DNA of 64,000 nt from Streptomyces sp. 1222.5 (GTDB taxonomy: Bacteria; Actinomycetota; Actinomycetes; Streptomycetales; Streptomycetaceae), in NCBI RefSeq assembly GCF_900105245.1, contig NZ_FNSZ01000001.1, positions 4,588,001 through 4,652,000 on the forward strand, written 5' to 3'. The position numbers and the translations under genes were made by a program. Every line of letters begins with the position of its first letter. Within the stretch, counting starts at the first letter, position 1. Of the stretch, positions 45,725 through 54,767 are shown piece by piece. Under the pieces are notes generated by a model, which saw only the letters and a program-made list of their open reading frames with translations, was not told the DNA's origin and did not search any database.

Positions 45725-47902
45725 GTGACCACCGAGACCTACCGCGACGCCTGGGGCATTCCCCATCTGCGTGCGTCCAGCGCCCGTGAACTCGCCCGCG
45801 CCCAGGGCCGGGTGACCGCCCGTGACCGGGCCTGGCAGCTGGAGGTCGAACGCCACCGGGCCCAGGGCACGTCGGCCTCCTTCCTCGGCGCGGGCGCCCT
45901 CTCCTGGGACGTCCTCGCCCGCCGGGCCCGCCTCGACGACACCGCCCGCCGCTGCTTCGCCGTGCTGGAACACCGGGACCCCGAGACGGCCGACTGGGTC
46001 CGCGCGTACGCCGACGGCGTCAACGCGGGCCTGGCCGCCGGCGCCCGCCGCGACCCCGCGTTCGCCCGCACCGGCCTCACCCCCGGCCACTGGCGGCCCT
46101 GGACCCCGCTCGGTGTCTGGCTCGCCACGCACATCCTGTTCGCCGGTTTCCCCGCCAAGCTCTGGCGCGAGCAGGCGATCCGCCACCTCGGCCCCGGGTC
46201 CGTCGGCCTGTTCGCCACCGACGGCCCCGGCATCGCGGGCAGCAACGGCTGGCTGGTCTCCGGCGAGCGCACCGCCACGGGCCACGCCCTCATCGCCGGC
46301 GACCCCCACCGCTTCATCGAGGACCCGGGCGTCTACCAGCAGATCCGCCTCGCCTGCCCCGAGTTCGACGTCGTCGGCCTCGCCGTGCCCGGCGTCCCCG
46401 GCATCGCCCACTTCGGCCACACCGGCACCGTCGCCTGGGCCATCACCAACGCCATGGCCGACTACCAGGACCTGTACCGCGAGCGTCTGCGCCGTACCGG
46501 CGCCGGAGTCGAGGCGCTCGGACCGGACGGGACCTGGCACCGGGCCGCGCGGCACACGGAGACCGTGGAGATCGCGGGCGAGTCCCCGGTCGAGATCGAG
46601 GTGATCGAGACGGACCGGGGCCCGGTGATCGCGGGCGGCCCGGAGGGCCTGGACGCCGGTGTCGCCGCGTACGGCGGCACCGGCACCGGCACCGCGGCCG
46701 GCACGACGGTCCCCGACGGGGCCCAGGCCCAGGCGCTCGCCCTCCGCTACCCGCCCCGCGTCACCGGGGACCTCGGCTTCGGCGCCCTGCTCCCCCTGCT
46801 GCGCGCCCGCACGGTCACCGACGTCGACCGCGCCCTGGACGCCTGGGCCGAGCCCGTCAACGTCGTCCAGGCCGCCGACACCGCCGGGGGCACCCTGCAC
46901 CGCGTCGCCGGCCGCGTCCCCGACCGCGCGGTGGCCAACCGCGTCCACCCCGTCCCCGCCTGGCGGCCCGGTCACGAATGGCACGGCACGCACGAGACGC
47001 CGTACGCCGGACTGACCGACGGTGTCGCGGTGATGGCCAACCAGCGCGGACCCGCCACCCCCCTCGGCGTGGAGTTCGCCCCGCCGCACCGCGCCGACCG
47101 CATCCACGCCCTCCTCGACGCGCGCCGCACGTGGACCGCCGACGGCATGGCGGAGATCCACACCGACACCCTTCTCGGCTCCGCCGGCGCCCTCCTGGAC
47201 CACCTCGCCGCCCTCGACGGCCTCACCCCGGGAGCGGCCCGCCTGCGCGACCGCCTGCTCGCCTGGGACCGCCGGATGGACGCCGGCAGCACCGACGCGG
47301 CGGCCTTCGCGGCCGTGCGCGGCGCGGTCGTACGCCACCTCGCCGCGGACCCGGTGTTCGCCCCGCTCGCCGAGCCCCCGGCCTACCCGGAGGTCCTGCT
47401 CCCGTGGCTGGCCCTCGTCCCGCGCGTCGGCTTCGCCCTCGAACACCTGCTGCGCGCGGAGAGGTTGTACGGCGTCGACCGCCCCGCCGTCGTACGCACG
47501 GCGCTGGAGGAAGTGGCCGCCGAGCCGCCCGCCGGCGCCTGGTCCGACACCCACCGCCTGGCCCCCTGGCGCGCACTGCCGTACGAGCCGGGCGAGCCGG
47601 AGGGGCCGTACGGGCCGGGGGAGCCGTACGCCGAACCCGGACTGGGCGGCGACCACGACTGCGTGCTGTGCGCCTCGGCCGTCCCCGGCCTCACCGACCG
47701 CGCGGCCCGCGGCCCGGCCGCCCGCTACGTCTGGGACCTGTCCGACCGCGCGAGGAGCCGCTGGGTGGTCCCCTTCGGCGCCGACGGCGTCCCCGGCGCC
47801 GCACACCACCACGACCAACTCCCCCTGTGGCTCCGGGGCGAACTCGCCCCCGTCGTCACCGACTGGACCCTTCTGGAGCGCACCGAGGAAACCGATGACT
47901 GA
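45725..47902 (+). CDS. penicillin-acylase-family Ntn hydrolase under iron control
   Basis: This 725-residue precursor belongs to the N-terminal-nucleophile penicillin amidase family. The new N-terminus is Ser173 in GIAGSNGW, so the small chain is about 172 residues. Other family features are the GVNAGL helix in the small chain and FGHTGTVAWAITNAMAD in the large chain. There is no signal peptide, unlike most secreted acylases, which suggests cytoplasmic processing of an acylated metabolite. GTG 45725 follows GAAGGAGG. It sits behind the iron box and overlaps a siderophore-type acyltransferase, so a siderophore precursor is a likely substrate (compare PvdQ deacylation of pyoverdine). Confidence 0.85.
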   Translation: MTTETYRDAWGIPHLRASSARELARAQGRVTARDRAWQLEVERHRAQGTSASFLGAGALSWDVLARRARLDDTARRCFAVLEHRDPETADWVRAYADGVNAGLAAGARRDPAFARTGLTPGHWRPWTPLGVWLATHILFAGFPAKLWREQAIRHLGPGSVGLFATDGPGIAGSNGWLVSGERTATGHALIAGDPHRFIEDPGVYQQIRLACPEFDVVGLAVPGVPGIAHFGHTGTVAWAITNAMADYQDLYRERLRRTGAGVEALGPDGTWHRAARHTETVEIAGESPVEIEVIETDRGPVIAGGPEGLDAGVAAYGGTGTGTAAGTTVPDGAQAQALALRYPPRVTGDLGFGALLPLLRARTVTDVDRALDAWAEPVNVVQAADTAGGTLHRVAGRVPDRAVANRVHPVPAWRPGHEWHGTHETPYAGLTDGVAVMANQRGPATPLGVEFAPPHRADRIHALLDARRTWTADGMAEIHTDTLLGSAGALLDHLAALDGLTPGAARLRDRLLAWDRRMDAGSTDAAAFAAVRGAVVRHLAADPVFAPLAEPPAYPEVLLPWLALVPRVGFALEHLLRAERLYGVDRPAVVRTALEEVAAEPPAGAWSDTHRLAPWRALPYEPGEPEGPYGPGEPYAEPGLGGDHDCVLCASAVPGLTDRAARGPAARYVWDLSDRARSRWVVPFGADGVPGAAHHHDQLPLWLRGELAPVVTDWTLLERTEETDD

Positions 47903-48482
47903 CCTCCACGAACAGCACATCGACGGCTACGGAACCGTCGGCGTCCGCCCCCTCGACCCGCAGGCGGACGCGGACGTGATCCACGCCTGGGTGAGCGAGG
48001 AACGCGCCGTCTTCTGGGGCATGAACGGCCTCACCAGGACCCAGGTCGCCGAGATCTACGCCCACATGGCCGGCCTCGACACCCACCACGCCCACCTGGT
48101 CACCAAGGACGGCGCACCGGCCGCCCTGCTCCAGACCTACGAGCCGGCCGCCGACCGGGTGGGAGAGTGCTACGACGTACGCCCCGGCGACCTCGGCGTG
48201 CACCTCCTGCTCGCCCCCGCCGGCGCCGACGGCGCGCACCCAGGCTGGACCGCGGCCCTGCTGACCGCGATCGCGTCGTACGTCCTGCTGACCCTGGACC
48301 GGCGGCGGATCGTGGTCGACCCCGACGTCCGCAACACCAAGGCGATCGCCCGCTTCGAACGCCAGGGCTTCGCCCCCGGACCGGTGGTCGTCCTCCCCGA
48401 GGTGGACCTCCCCGACGTGTACCTGCCGGAGAAGCACGCCCAACTCGCCTTCCTGGAAAGGGAGGCGGCCTTCCCGGCCTGA
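47895..48482 (+). CDS. siderophore-type GNAT acyltransferase (IucB/RhbD-like)
   Basis: This 195-residue GNAT protein matches the Acetyltransf_8 class that acylates N-hydroxy-amines in hydroxamate siderophores. It has the characteristic VHLLLAPAG...GWTAALLTAIASYVLL stretch, then RRIVVDPDVRNTKAIARFERQGF. It overlaps the acylase gene by 8 bases. Together with the iron box it points to siderophore making or tailoring, although no synthetase gene is in view. Confidence 0.87.
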   Translation: MTDLHEQHIDGYGTVGVRPLDPQADADVIHAWVSEERAVFWGMNGLTRTQVAEIYAHMAGLDTHHAHLVTKDGAPAALLQTYEPAADRVGECYDVRPGDLGVHLLLAPAGADGAHPGWTAALLTAIASYVLLTLDRRRIVVDPDVRNTKAIARFERQGFAPGPVVVLPEVDLPDVYLPEKHAQLAFLEREAAFPA

Positions 48483-48647
48483 CGAGGGCCGAAGGCCCCG
48501 ACGCACCGGTGGCGGACCGCGGGGTGACCGCCCGGCGCATCCGGTGAGCACGCCGGCCGATCCTTGCGTACCTACAGGGAGGCCCGCGGGCCGTTGCCGC
48601 TCGCGGGGCGGCGGGCGGACGGCACGCGGGCGGTCGGGAGGGGCGAG

Positions 48648-50528
48648 GTGCACGACGGAATCCGGTGGCTGCGGCGATTGACGCTGCTGGGGGCGGGCCT
48701 GCTGCTGGTGCTGCTCGGTACGGCGGCTCCCGCCTCGGCCCACGCGGCCCTGCGCGAGAGCGACCCCGGCGACGGCACCGTCCTCAGGACGGCACCCCGG
48801 CACGTGACCCTCACCTTCACCGAGTCGGTCGGCCTGCTCACCGACTCCTTCCGCGTCTACGACCCCGAGAACCACCGTCTGCGCACCGGCACCGCCGACC
48901 ACGCCCCGGGCCGCTCCGAGACGGCCCGTGTCACCCTCCCCGCCAAGTTGGCCACCGGCACCTACACGGTCGCCTGGCGGGTCGTCTCGGCCGACAGCCA
49001 CCCGGTGTCCGGCGCCCTCACCTTCTCGGTCGGCAAACGCACGGCGACGACGGCGAGCCCGGTACCGGACCGCACCGAGAACCCCGCGACGACGGCCCTG
49101 TACGACATGGCCCGTTACCTCGCCTACCTCGCCGTGGCCCTCCTGCTGGGCATCGCCGCCTTCGTGGCGTACTGCCGCCCGCCCACGGCGGCACCGCTGC
49201 GCACCCCGGCCCTCGCCGCCGCCTGGGCCCTCCTCGCCGCCACCGCGGCCCTGCTCCTGCTGCGGTCGCCGTACGAGCAGGGCACCTCCCCGGCGGACGC
49301 CCTCTCCGTCTCCGCGCTCACCCGCACGGCGACGACCCGCCCCGGCGCCCTCCTCCTCGCCCGGCTGGTCCTCCTGCTGCTGGGCGGAGCCGTCGTGGCG
49401 CTCCTCAGGGCCCGCCGCAGAAGGCTGCACCGCCGCTTCACCCTGGCGGCGACCGCGCTCTTCTCCGCCGCCCTGGCCGTCACCTGGTCGGCGGCCGAGC
49501 ACGCCTCGGCGGGCCTCCAGGTCCCGCTGGCGATCACCTCGGCCACCCTGCACCTGCTGGCCATGGCCGCCTGGCTCGGCGGTCTGGTCGCCCTCCTGCG
49601 CACCCTGCGTCGGATCGAGTCCGCCGCCGCCCCGGTCCTCACCCGTTTCTCCCGGATGGCCCTCGCCTCCGTGACGGTCCTCGTCCTGACCGGCGTCTAC
49701 CAGTCCTGGCGCGGCCTCGGCTCCTGGCAGGCGCTCACCGACACGACGTACGGCCGCACCCTGCTGGCCAAGCTGGCCGCCGTGACCGCCCTGCTCCTGG
49801 CGGCGGCCTGCTCCCGGACCTGGACGAACCGCCTGACCGGGGCGACCCCGGCGGTGCGCGCGGATTCCGGGCGGGCCGCGGTGCCGGCCCGCACGCCGGA
49901 GGTGGCGACGGCGAGGACGACGGTGCCGGCCCGGGGGGCCGAGGCCGCGACGACGAAGGCGGGGGTGCCGGCCGACGCCCCCGAACCGGCCACGGCCGGG
50001 GCCTCGCGACCGCCCGCTCCCCCGCCCCCCGCCGCCACCGCCTTCCACCTGCTGCGCCGCTCGGTGCTGGCCGAGGCCGCCGTGGGCGTGGTGGTCCTGG
50101 TCCTGACGACGCTCCTGACCAGCACCCTGCCCGGCCGCGCGGCCACCGAGGCCGCGCGGACCGGTGCCGTCACGACCGGCATCCCGACCGCCTCGGTCAC
50201 CACGGTCCCGTTCGACACCGGCGCCGCCGGCGGGACCGGCAAGGTGCAGATCACCCTCGACCCGGGCCGGGTCGGCCGGAACTCCGTCCAGGCGGTGGTC
50301 TACGGCCCCGACGGCGGCCTGGCCGCCGTGCCCGAACTCCGCGTCTCCCTCACGCTGCCCGCCCAGCGGGTCGGCCCCCTGGACACGAAGGTCACCGACC
50401 GCGGCGGCTACTGGGCCGCCGACTCCTTCGCCCTGCCCATGCCGGGCACCTGGACCCTGAAGGTGACCGTACGGATCTCGGACCTCGACCAGGTCACGGC
50501 GACGGCCCCGGTCCGGGTGACCGACTAG
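48648..50528 (+). CDS. CopC-CopD fusion copper protein (YcnJ-like)
   Basis: This 626-residue protein starts at GTG 48648 after GGGAGGGG. It has a signal peptide ending ASA, then a CopC domain whose first mature residue is a His (HAALRESDP) and which contains ADSHPVSG, the usual copper ligands. A CopD domain with eight or so helices (about 150-400) follows, then a Pro/Ala spacer, another helix and a C-terminal beta-sandwich (about 515-626). It probably imports or buffers copper at the membrane. It has no adjacent copper chaperone. Confidence 0.88.
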   Translation: MHDGIRWLRRLTLLGAGLLLVLLGTAAPASAHAALRESDPGDGTVLRTAPRHVTLTFTESVGLLTDSFRVYDPENHRLRTGTADHAPGRSETARVTLPAKLATGTYTVAWRVVSADSHPVSGALTFSVGKRTATTASPVPDRTENPATTALYDMARYLAYLAVALLLGIAAFVAYCRPPTAAPLRTPALAAAWALLAATAALLLLRSPYEQGTSPADALSVSALTRTATTRPGALLLARLVLLLLGGAVVALLRARRRRLHRRFTLAATALFSAALAVTWSAAEHASAGLQVPLAITSATLHLLAMAAWLGGLVALLRTLRRIESAAAPVLTRFSRMALASVTVLVLTGVYQSWRGLGSWQALTDTTYGRTLLAKLAAVTALLLAAACSRTWTNRLTGATPAVRADSGRAAVPARTPEVATARTTVPARGAEAATTKAGVPADAPEPATAGASRPPAPPPPAATAFHLLRRSVLAEAAVGVVVLVLTTLLTSTLPGRAATEAARTGAVTTGIPTASVTTVPFDTGAAGGTGKVQITLDPGRVGRNSVQAVVYGPDGGLAAVPELRVSLTLPAQRVGPLDTKVTDRGGYWAADSFALPMPGTWTLKVTVRISDLDQVTATAPVRVTD

Positions 50529-50670
50529 GAACCGCCCGCCGGCGGCCGACGGAAACGGGTGCGCTCGGCCACACAGCCCTGTTCTCCCCGATGCCGCGCC
50601 GCCGGACGGCTCCCGGCGCACGAAACGCCAGATGGCCGGGCCGCTTTCGCGGTCCGGCCCTCTGGGCTGA

Positions 50671-50722
50671 CGGAGGATACGAGATTCGAACGCGTGAGGG
50701 GTTGCCCCCAACACGCTTTCCA
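50671..50722 (-). repeat. left att remnant (tRNA-Ser(GGA) 3' duplicate)
   Basis: 51 of 52 bases match 52026-52077, starting CGGAGGATACGAGATTCGAA. The single change is G for T. It lacks the 5' third of the tRNA, so it is not a functional tRNA. Confidence 0.9.
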
Positions 50723-51099
50723 GGTCAGTTGGGGCGGTCCGAACGAGCGTGAACAGGGCTGAACGCGACGGAAACTGAGACGGCGGCGCTCTTCGTCACA
50801 GCGTGGGAGCCGACCGCCGCCAGTTGTCTGAGCCGCCGTCATCCGTGGAGCTAAGCGGCCGTGCGCCGCGCCGCACGTACGCCCAAGGCGGGCTCCGGTG
50901 CGTCCTCCAGCGGCCAGGTCTCGTCTTCCCCGAAGTCAGCGGCCTGGAATGGGTTGGTTGCCGGGGGCGGCGATGCTGCCGCGGAGCTGGGGGGTTGCCC
51001 TTCCAGAGCGGAAAACAGCGACGTTGGATCGATGAGAGAACTCTCTTTCGTTGCAGGCCCCGTGAGGGGCCTGGTGTGCCGTGACCGGGCACAGCGGTC

Positions 51100-51318
51100 C
51101 TACAGTTTCGTCATCTTGGCGTACGGGCTGCAGATCCGCATCTGCGCCGAGCCGAAATCCACGAGCGCCGCGATTCCGTCCTCGATGCCGATCACTCGGC
51201 CGAGGCCGTACATGTCGTGCGTGACCTGATCACCCAGGGCAAAGTGCTTGGGAGCCGGTGTGACCGGGGCCTTGAAGGGGCTGGTGGGCAGATGACGCTT
51301 CGGCGTAGCAGGTGTCAT
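51100..51318 (-). CDS. small KOW/CarD-like conserved protein
   Basis: This 72-residue protein has a basic Pro-rich N-terminus followed by ALGDQVTHDMYGLGRVIGIEDGIAALVDFG, then RICSPYAKMTKL. The GDxVxHxxYGxGxV pattern resembles CarD- or KOW-like barrels. It has a recognisable start. It lies inside the decayed element but could be a core gene; the family is common in Streptomyces as I remember it. Confidence 0.65.
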   Translation of the reverse strand: MTPATPKRHLPTSPFKAPVTPAPKHFALGDQVTHDMYGLGRVIGIEDGIAALVDFGSAQMRICSPYAKMTKL

Positions 51319-51509
51319 GGCTCAGTATGAGCCTTCGTGCATGCCTTTCGCTGTGGCCGTTGGCACAGATCTGGACGACAACAACGGCTGCAGGCTGCTG
51401 ACCTGGAGTTTCGTGACCTGGTGAGGCGAATGACGGGACTTTGGCCGTCGGATCTTCCTGCCGATCTGGTACGGAGCGGTAGGACGCCTTGAACGACCGC
51501 CCCAGGTGT

Positions 51510-52016
51510 TCGCGGCCAGTCGGCTCGGCAGTGACTGCCGGTCGCCCTTCAACGCGCGCTGTGTCGTCGCCCTGGCCCTCGGTCTCCGCCAAGGGGAAGC
51601 GCCCGGCTGCGCTGGGAGGACGTCGACCTGGCCGCAGGGTATGTCCGTATCCGCAATAGCCGGCTGCGGGCCAAGTACGCACACGGTCGCGGTGCGGACC
51701 CGTGTGGCAGGAAGGCGGGCGGCCCCAAGCGGTCGCAGATCCGCCGCGCGCACAAGTCGACCAAGCGGCTTCTTCAGGACGCGGGCGTACGAGACGGCCG
51801 TCTCCACGACGCTCGCCACACCGCCGCGACCGTGCTCCTGATCCTCGGTGTCCCGGACGTCGTGATCGTCGCGATCATGGGCTGGGAGCCCGGGGGAGCG
51901 GCGCGTATGCGCGCCCGCTACATGCATGTGACGGGAGTCATGCTCCGGAAACTGGGACGGACAACGTCGAAGGGCCCCACTGCGAACAGCGGGGCCCTTC
52001 GACATCGTGCCCGGTG
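51510..52016 (+). pseudogene. tyrosine integrase remnant
   Basis: The catalytic pieces of a phage-type integrase are visible in two frames: ALALGLRQGEA (Arg), then after a one-base loss near 51600 the frame LRWEDVDLAAGYVRIRNSRL, HDARHTAATVLLILGV (HxxR), IMGW and RYMHVTGVMLRKLG (Tyr). The linker between the Arg and HxxR boxes is shorter than normal, and the N-terminal domains are gone. It points toward the intact tRNA. Confidence 0.85.
51968..52001 (-). terminator. terminator after tRNA-Ser(GGA)
   Basis: Arms CGAAGGGCCCC with an extra CTG/CAG inner pairing, 25 bases beyond the tRNA 3' end on the minus strand. It could also end the integrase remnant. Confidence 0.75.
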
Positions 52017-52025
52017 AGGCACTGG

Positions 52026-52110
52026 CGGAGGATACGAGATTCGAACTCGTGAGGGGTTGCCCCCAACACGCTTTCCAAGCGTGCGCCCTAGGCCTCTAGG
52101 CGAATCCTCC
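52026..52110 (-). tRNA. tRNA-Ser(GGA)
   Basis: An 85-nt class II tRNA plus encoded CCA at 52023-52025. The acceptor is GGAGGAT/ATCCTCC, the anticodon is GGA in loop TTGGAAA, and it has a long variable arm. It is the intact copy of the old insertion site. Confidence 0.95.
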
Positions 52111-52204
52111 GCCGGAAACATTACATGACCGAGGAGGGTGCTCGCGAACCCGTTCCCGCAGGCCGCCATCGGGGTACTGACCGTCGGCCGCAATCGGGTA
52201 CTGT

Positions 52205-52299
52205 GGGCGCAGCCCCTCACGCGGCGCTATCTGACTGAACTCCCCCAGGGCCGGAAGGCAGCAAGGGTAGGTCGGCTCTGGCGGGTGCGTGGGGGGCCC
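52205..52299 (+). ncRNA. ffs: signal recognition particle RNA (4.5S type)
   Basis: The conserved domain IV reads CCAGGGCCGGAAGGCAGCAA (52245-52264). The ends pair: GGGC...CCCC.CACGC at the 5' side with GCGTG.GGGG...GCCC at the 3' side, giving a long hairpin of about 95 nt. In Streptomyces the SRP RNA gene lies just upstream of dnaX, as here. Confidence 0.88.
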
Positions 52300-52371
52300 T
52301 TGTGTTTCCGGGGGCGTCCCCGGGCCCGCGGGCGGGACCCGTTGTCGGTGGACGCCATTAACCTCGTATGC

Positions 52372-54633
52372 GTGTCGTCTCTCGCGCTGTACCGCCGCTA
52401 TCGCCCGGAGACCTTTGCCGAGGTCATCGGGCAGGAGCATGTCACCGACCCGCTGCAGCAGGCGCTGCGGAACAACCGGGTCAATCACGCGTACCTGTTC
52501 AGCGGGCCGCGTGGGTGCGGGAAGACCACCAGCGCGCGCATCCTGGCCCGCTGTCTGAACTGCGAGCAGGGGCCCACCCCGACGCCGTGCGGAGAGTGCC
52601 AGTCCTGCCAGGACCTGGCGAGGAACGGCCCGGGCTCGATCGACGTCATCGAGATCGACGCCGCTTCCCACGGTGGTGTGGACGACGCCCGTGAGCTGCG
52701 CGAGAAAGCCTTCTTCGGGCCCGCCGCCAGCCGGTACAAGATCTACATCATCGACGAGGCCCACATGGTCACGTCGGCCGGCTTCAACGCGTTGCTGAAG
52801 GTCGTCGAGGAGCCGCCGGAGCACCTCAAGTTCATCTTCGCGACCACCGAGCCGGAGAAGGTCATCGGGACCATCCGCTCGCGTACCCATCACTACCCGT
52901 TCCGGCTGGTCCCGCCGGGAACCCTGCGGGACTACCTGGGCGAGGTGTGCGGGCGGGAGGACATCCCCGTCGAGGAGGGAGTGCTCCCGCTCGTCGTCCG
53001 CGCGGGCGCCGGATCCGTGCGTGACTCCATGTCCGTCATGGACCAGCTCCTCGCCGGCGCCGACGAGGAGGGTGTGACGTATGCCATGGCCACCTCTCTC
53101 CTCGGCTACACCGACGGCTCCCTCCTCGACTCCGTCGTCGAGGCCTACGCCACCGGGGACGGCGCCGCGGCCTTCGAGATCGTCGACCGCGTCATCGAGG
53201 GCGGCAACGACCCCCGCCGGTTCGTCGCCGACCTGCTGGAGCGGCTGCGCGACCTGGTGATCCTCGCCGCCGTGCCGGACGCCGTCGAGAAGGGCCTCAT
53301 CGACGCCCCCGCCGACGTCCTGGAGCGCATGCAGGCCCAGGCCTCGACCTTCGGCGCCGCCGAACTGAGCCGGGCCGCCGACCTCGTCAACGAGGGCCTG
53401 ACCGAGATGCGCGGCGCCACCTCGCCCCGCCTCCAGCTCGAACTGATCTGCGCCCGCGTCCTGCTCCCCGCCGCCTATGGCGACGAGCGGTCGATGATGG
53501 CCCGCCTCGACCGTCTGGAGCGCGGCGTCGCCTTCTCCGGCGGCGCCGGCGCGCCCGCCATGGGCTACGTGCCCGGTCCGGAGGCCCACGGCGGCGGAGC
53601 GCCCGTACCGCCCGGTGGCGGCCCCGCCGCCGCACGCGCGGCGGTCCGGGGCACCGGCCCCGGGGACGCCCCCGCGGCCCCTGCCCCGGCAGCCCCCGCG
53701 GCTCCGGCCCCCGCACCTGCCGCCCCCGTCCCGGCGCCTGCCGCGTCCGTGTCCCCCGAGGCTCCCGCGCCCGCCGCCCAGGCCCCGGCGCCGGCCGTGT
53801 CCACCGCCCCCGCGGCGGCCGCCGCACCGGGCGCCTGGCCCACCGCCGCCTCCGCCGGCGGCGGGCGGCGCCCCGGCGGCTGGCCCACGGCGGCCGCGGC
53901 GGGCGGCAACCGGCAGGACCAGGCCCCCGCCCGACCCGAGGCGCCCGCCCAGCCGCAGCACCAGCCGCCCCCCGCACCGTCGGCGTCGGCGGCCCCGGCG
54001 CCCGCCGCCCCGGCGGCCCCGTCCGGCGGTGTCGATCCCCGGGCCCTCTGGCCGAACATCCTGGAGGCCGTCAAGAACCGCCGCCGCTTCACCTGGATCC
54101 TGCTCAGCCAGAACGCCCAGGTCACCGGCTTCGACGGCACCACCCTCCAGGTCGGCTTCGTCAACGCCGGCGCCCGCGACAACTTCGCGAGCAGCGGCAG
54201 CGAGGACGTGCTGCGCCAGGCGCTGAGCGAGCAGTTCGGCGTGCAGTGGAAGATCGAGGCGGTCGTCGACCCGTCCGGCGGCGGGTCAGCCCCGGCGCCC
54301 GGCGGTCCGTCGGGCTTCGGCGGAGGCGGCGGCTACGGCGGCGCCCCCACCCAAGGCGGTGGCTACGGCGCCCCGGCCGCCCCCCGTCCCGCGGCTCCCC
54401 AGCCGTCGGCCCCGCAGCCGTCGGCGGCCCCGCAGTCCGGCTCGTCCGGCACCGCGGCGGCGTCCAGACCGGCGTCCCGCCCCGCGGCCGCGCCCGAACC
54501 GCCCCCGGTGTCCCTCGAGGACGACATCCCCGAGGACGACGACCCGGACCTGGACGAGTCGGCCCTCTCGGGTCACGAACTGATCGTGCGGGAGCTGGGG
54601 GCGACGGTGATGGAGGAGTTCTCCAACGAGTAG
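52372..54633 (+). CDS. dnaX: DNA polymerase III gamma/tau subunit
   Basis: This 753-residue clamp-loader ATPase has Walker A GPRGCGKT (residues 45-52), zinc cysteines C64, C73, C76 and C79, Walker B IIDEAH (126-131), and sensor 2 in GAGSVRDSMS. Domain III ends near residue 380. A Pro/Ala-rich linker of about 170 residues follows, then a C-terminal tau domain (about 560-625), a Gly/Pro tract and an acidic conserved tail DDDPDLDESALSGHELI. GTG 52372 lies seven bases after TAACCT, suggesting a leaderless mRNA. Confidence 0.95.
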   Translation: MSSLALYRRYRPETFAEVIGQEHVTDPLQQALRNNRVNHAYLFSGPRGCGKTTSARILARCLNCEQGPTPTPCGECQSCQDLARNGPGSIDVIEIDAASHGGVDDARELREKAFFGPAASRYKIYIIDEAHMVTSAGFNALLKVVEEPPEHLKFIFATTEPEKVIGTIRSRTHHYPFRLVPPGTLRDYLGEVCGREDIPVEEGVLPLVVRAGAGSVRDSMSVMDQLLAGADEEGVTYAMATSLLGYTDGSLLDSVVEAYATGDGAAAFEIVDRVIEGGNDPRRFVADLLERLRDLVILAAVPDAVEKGLIDAPADVLERMQAQASTFGAAELSRAADLVNEGLTEMRGATSPRLQLELICARVLLPAAYGDERSMMARLDRLERGVAFSGGAGAPAMGYVPGPEAHGGGAPVPPGGGPAAARAAVRGTGPGDAPAAPAPAAPAAPAPAPAAPVPAPAASVSPEAPAPAAQAPAPAVSTAPAAAAAPGAWPTAASAGGGRRPGGWPTAAAAGGNRQDQAPARPEAPAQPQHQPPPAPSASAAPAPAAPAAPSGGVDPRALWPNILEAVKNRRRFTWILLSQNAQVTGFDGTTLQVGFVNAGARDNFASSGSEDVLRQALSEQFGVQWKIEAVVDPSGGGSAPAPGGPSGFGGGGGYGGAPTQGGGYGAPAAPRPAAPQPSAPQPSAAPQSGSSGTAAASRPASRPAAAPEPPPVSLEDDIPEDDDPDLDESALSGHELIVRELGATVMEEFSNE

Positions 54634-54767
54634 CCGGCGGGAACCGGCGAGGGGTCCGCGCGGCGTCCGGGCACAGCGGCCGGCGCACCCGCACCGCACC
54701 CCTTGGTAGGAACGCACAGATCGACCGGCCCCCGGCCTTCGGCAACCTTGCCAGTAGGCTGACCCCC

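Larger units (their letters stand above)
50671..52077. mobile_element. decayed integrative element in tRNA-Ser(GGA)
   Basis: The 3' 52 bases of tRNA-Ser(GGA) recur at 50671-50722 with one mismatch (51 of 52). Between the copies lies about 1.35 kb with a frameshifted, shortened tyrosine integrase and one small gene. The intact tRNA is at the right end (52026-52110). This is the footprint of an old insertion that lost its transfer and replication genes. Confidence 0.82.

Noticed and set aside
47856..50714. A 952-codon leftward open frame across the GNAT and CopC-CopD genes
   Set aside because: Shadow of the rightward genes; no ribosome site and no recognisable motif.
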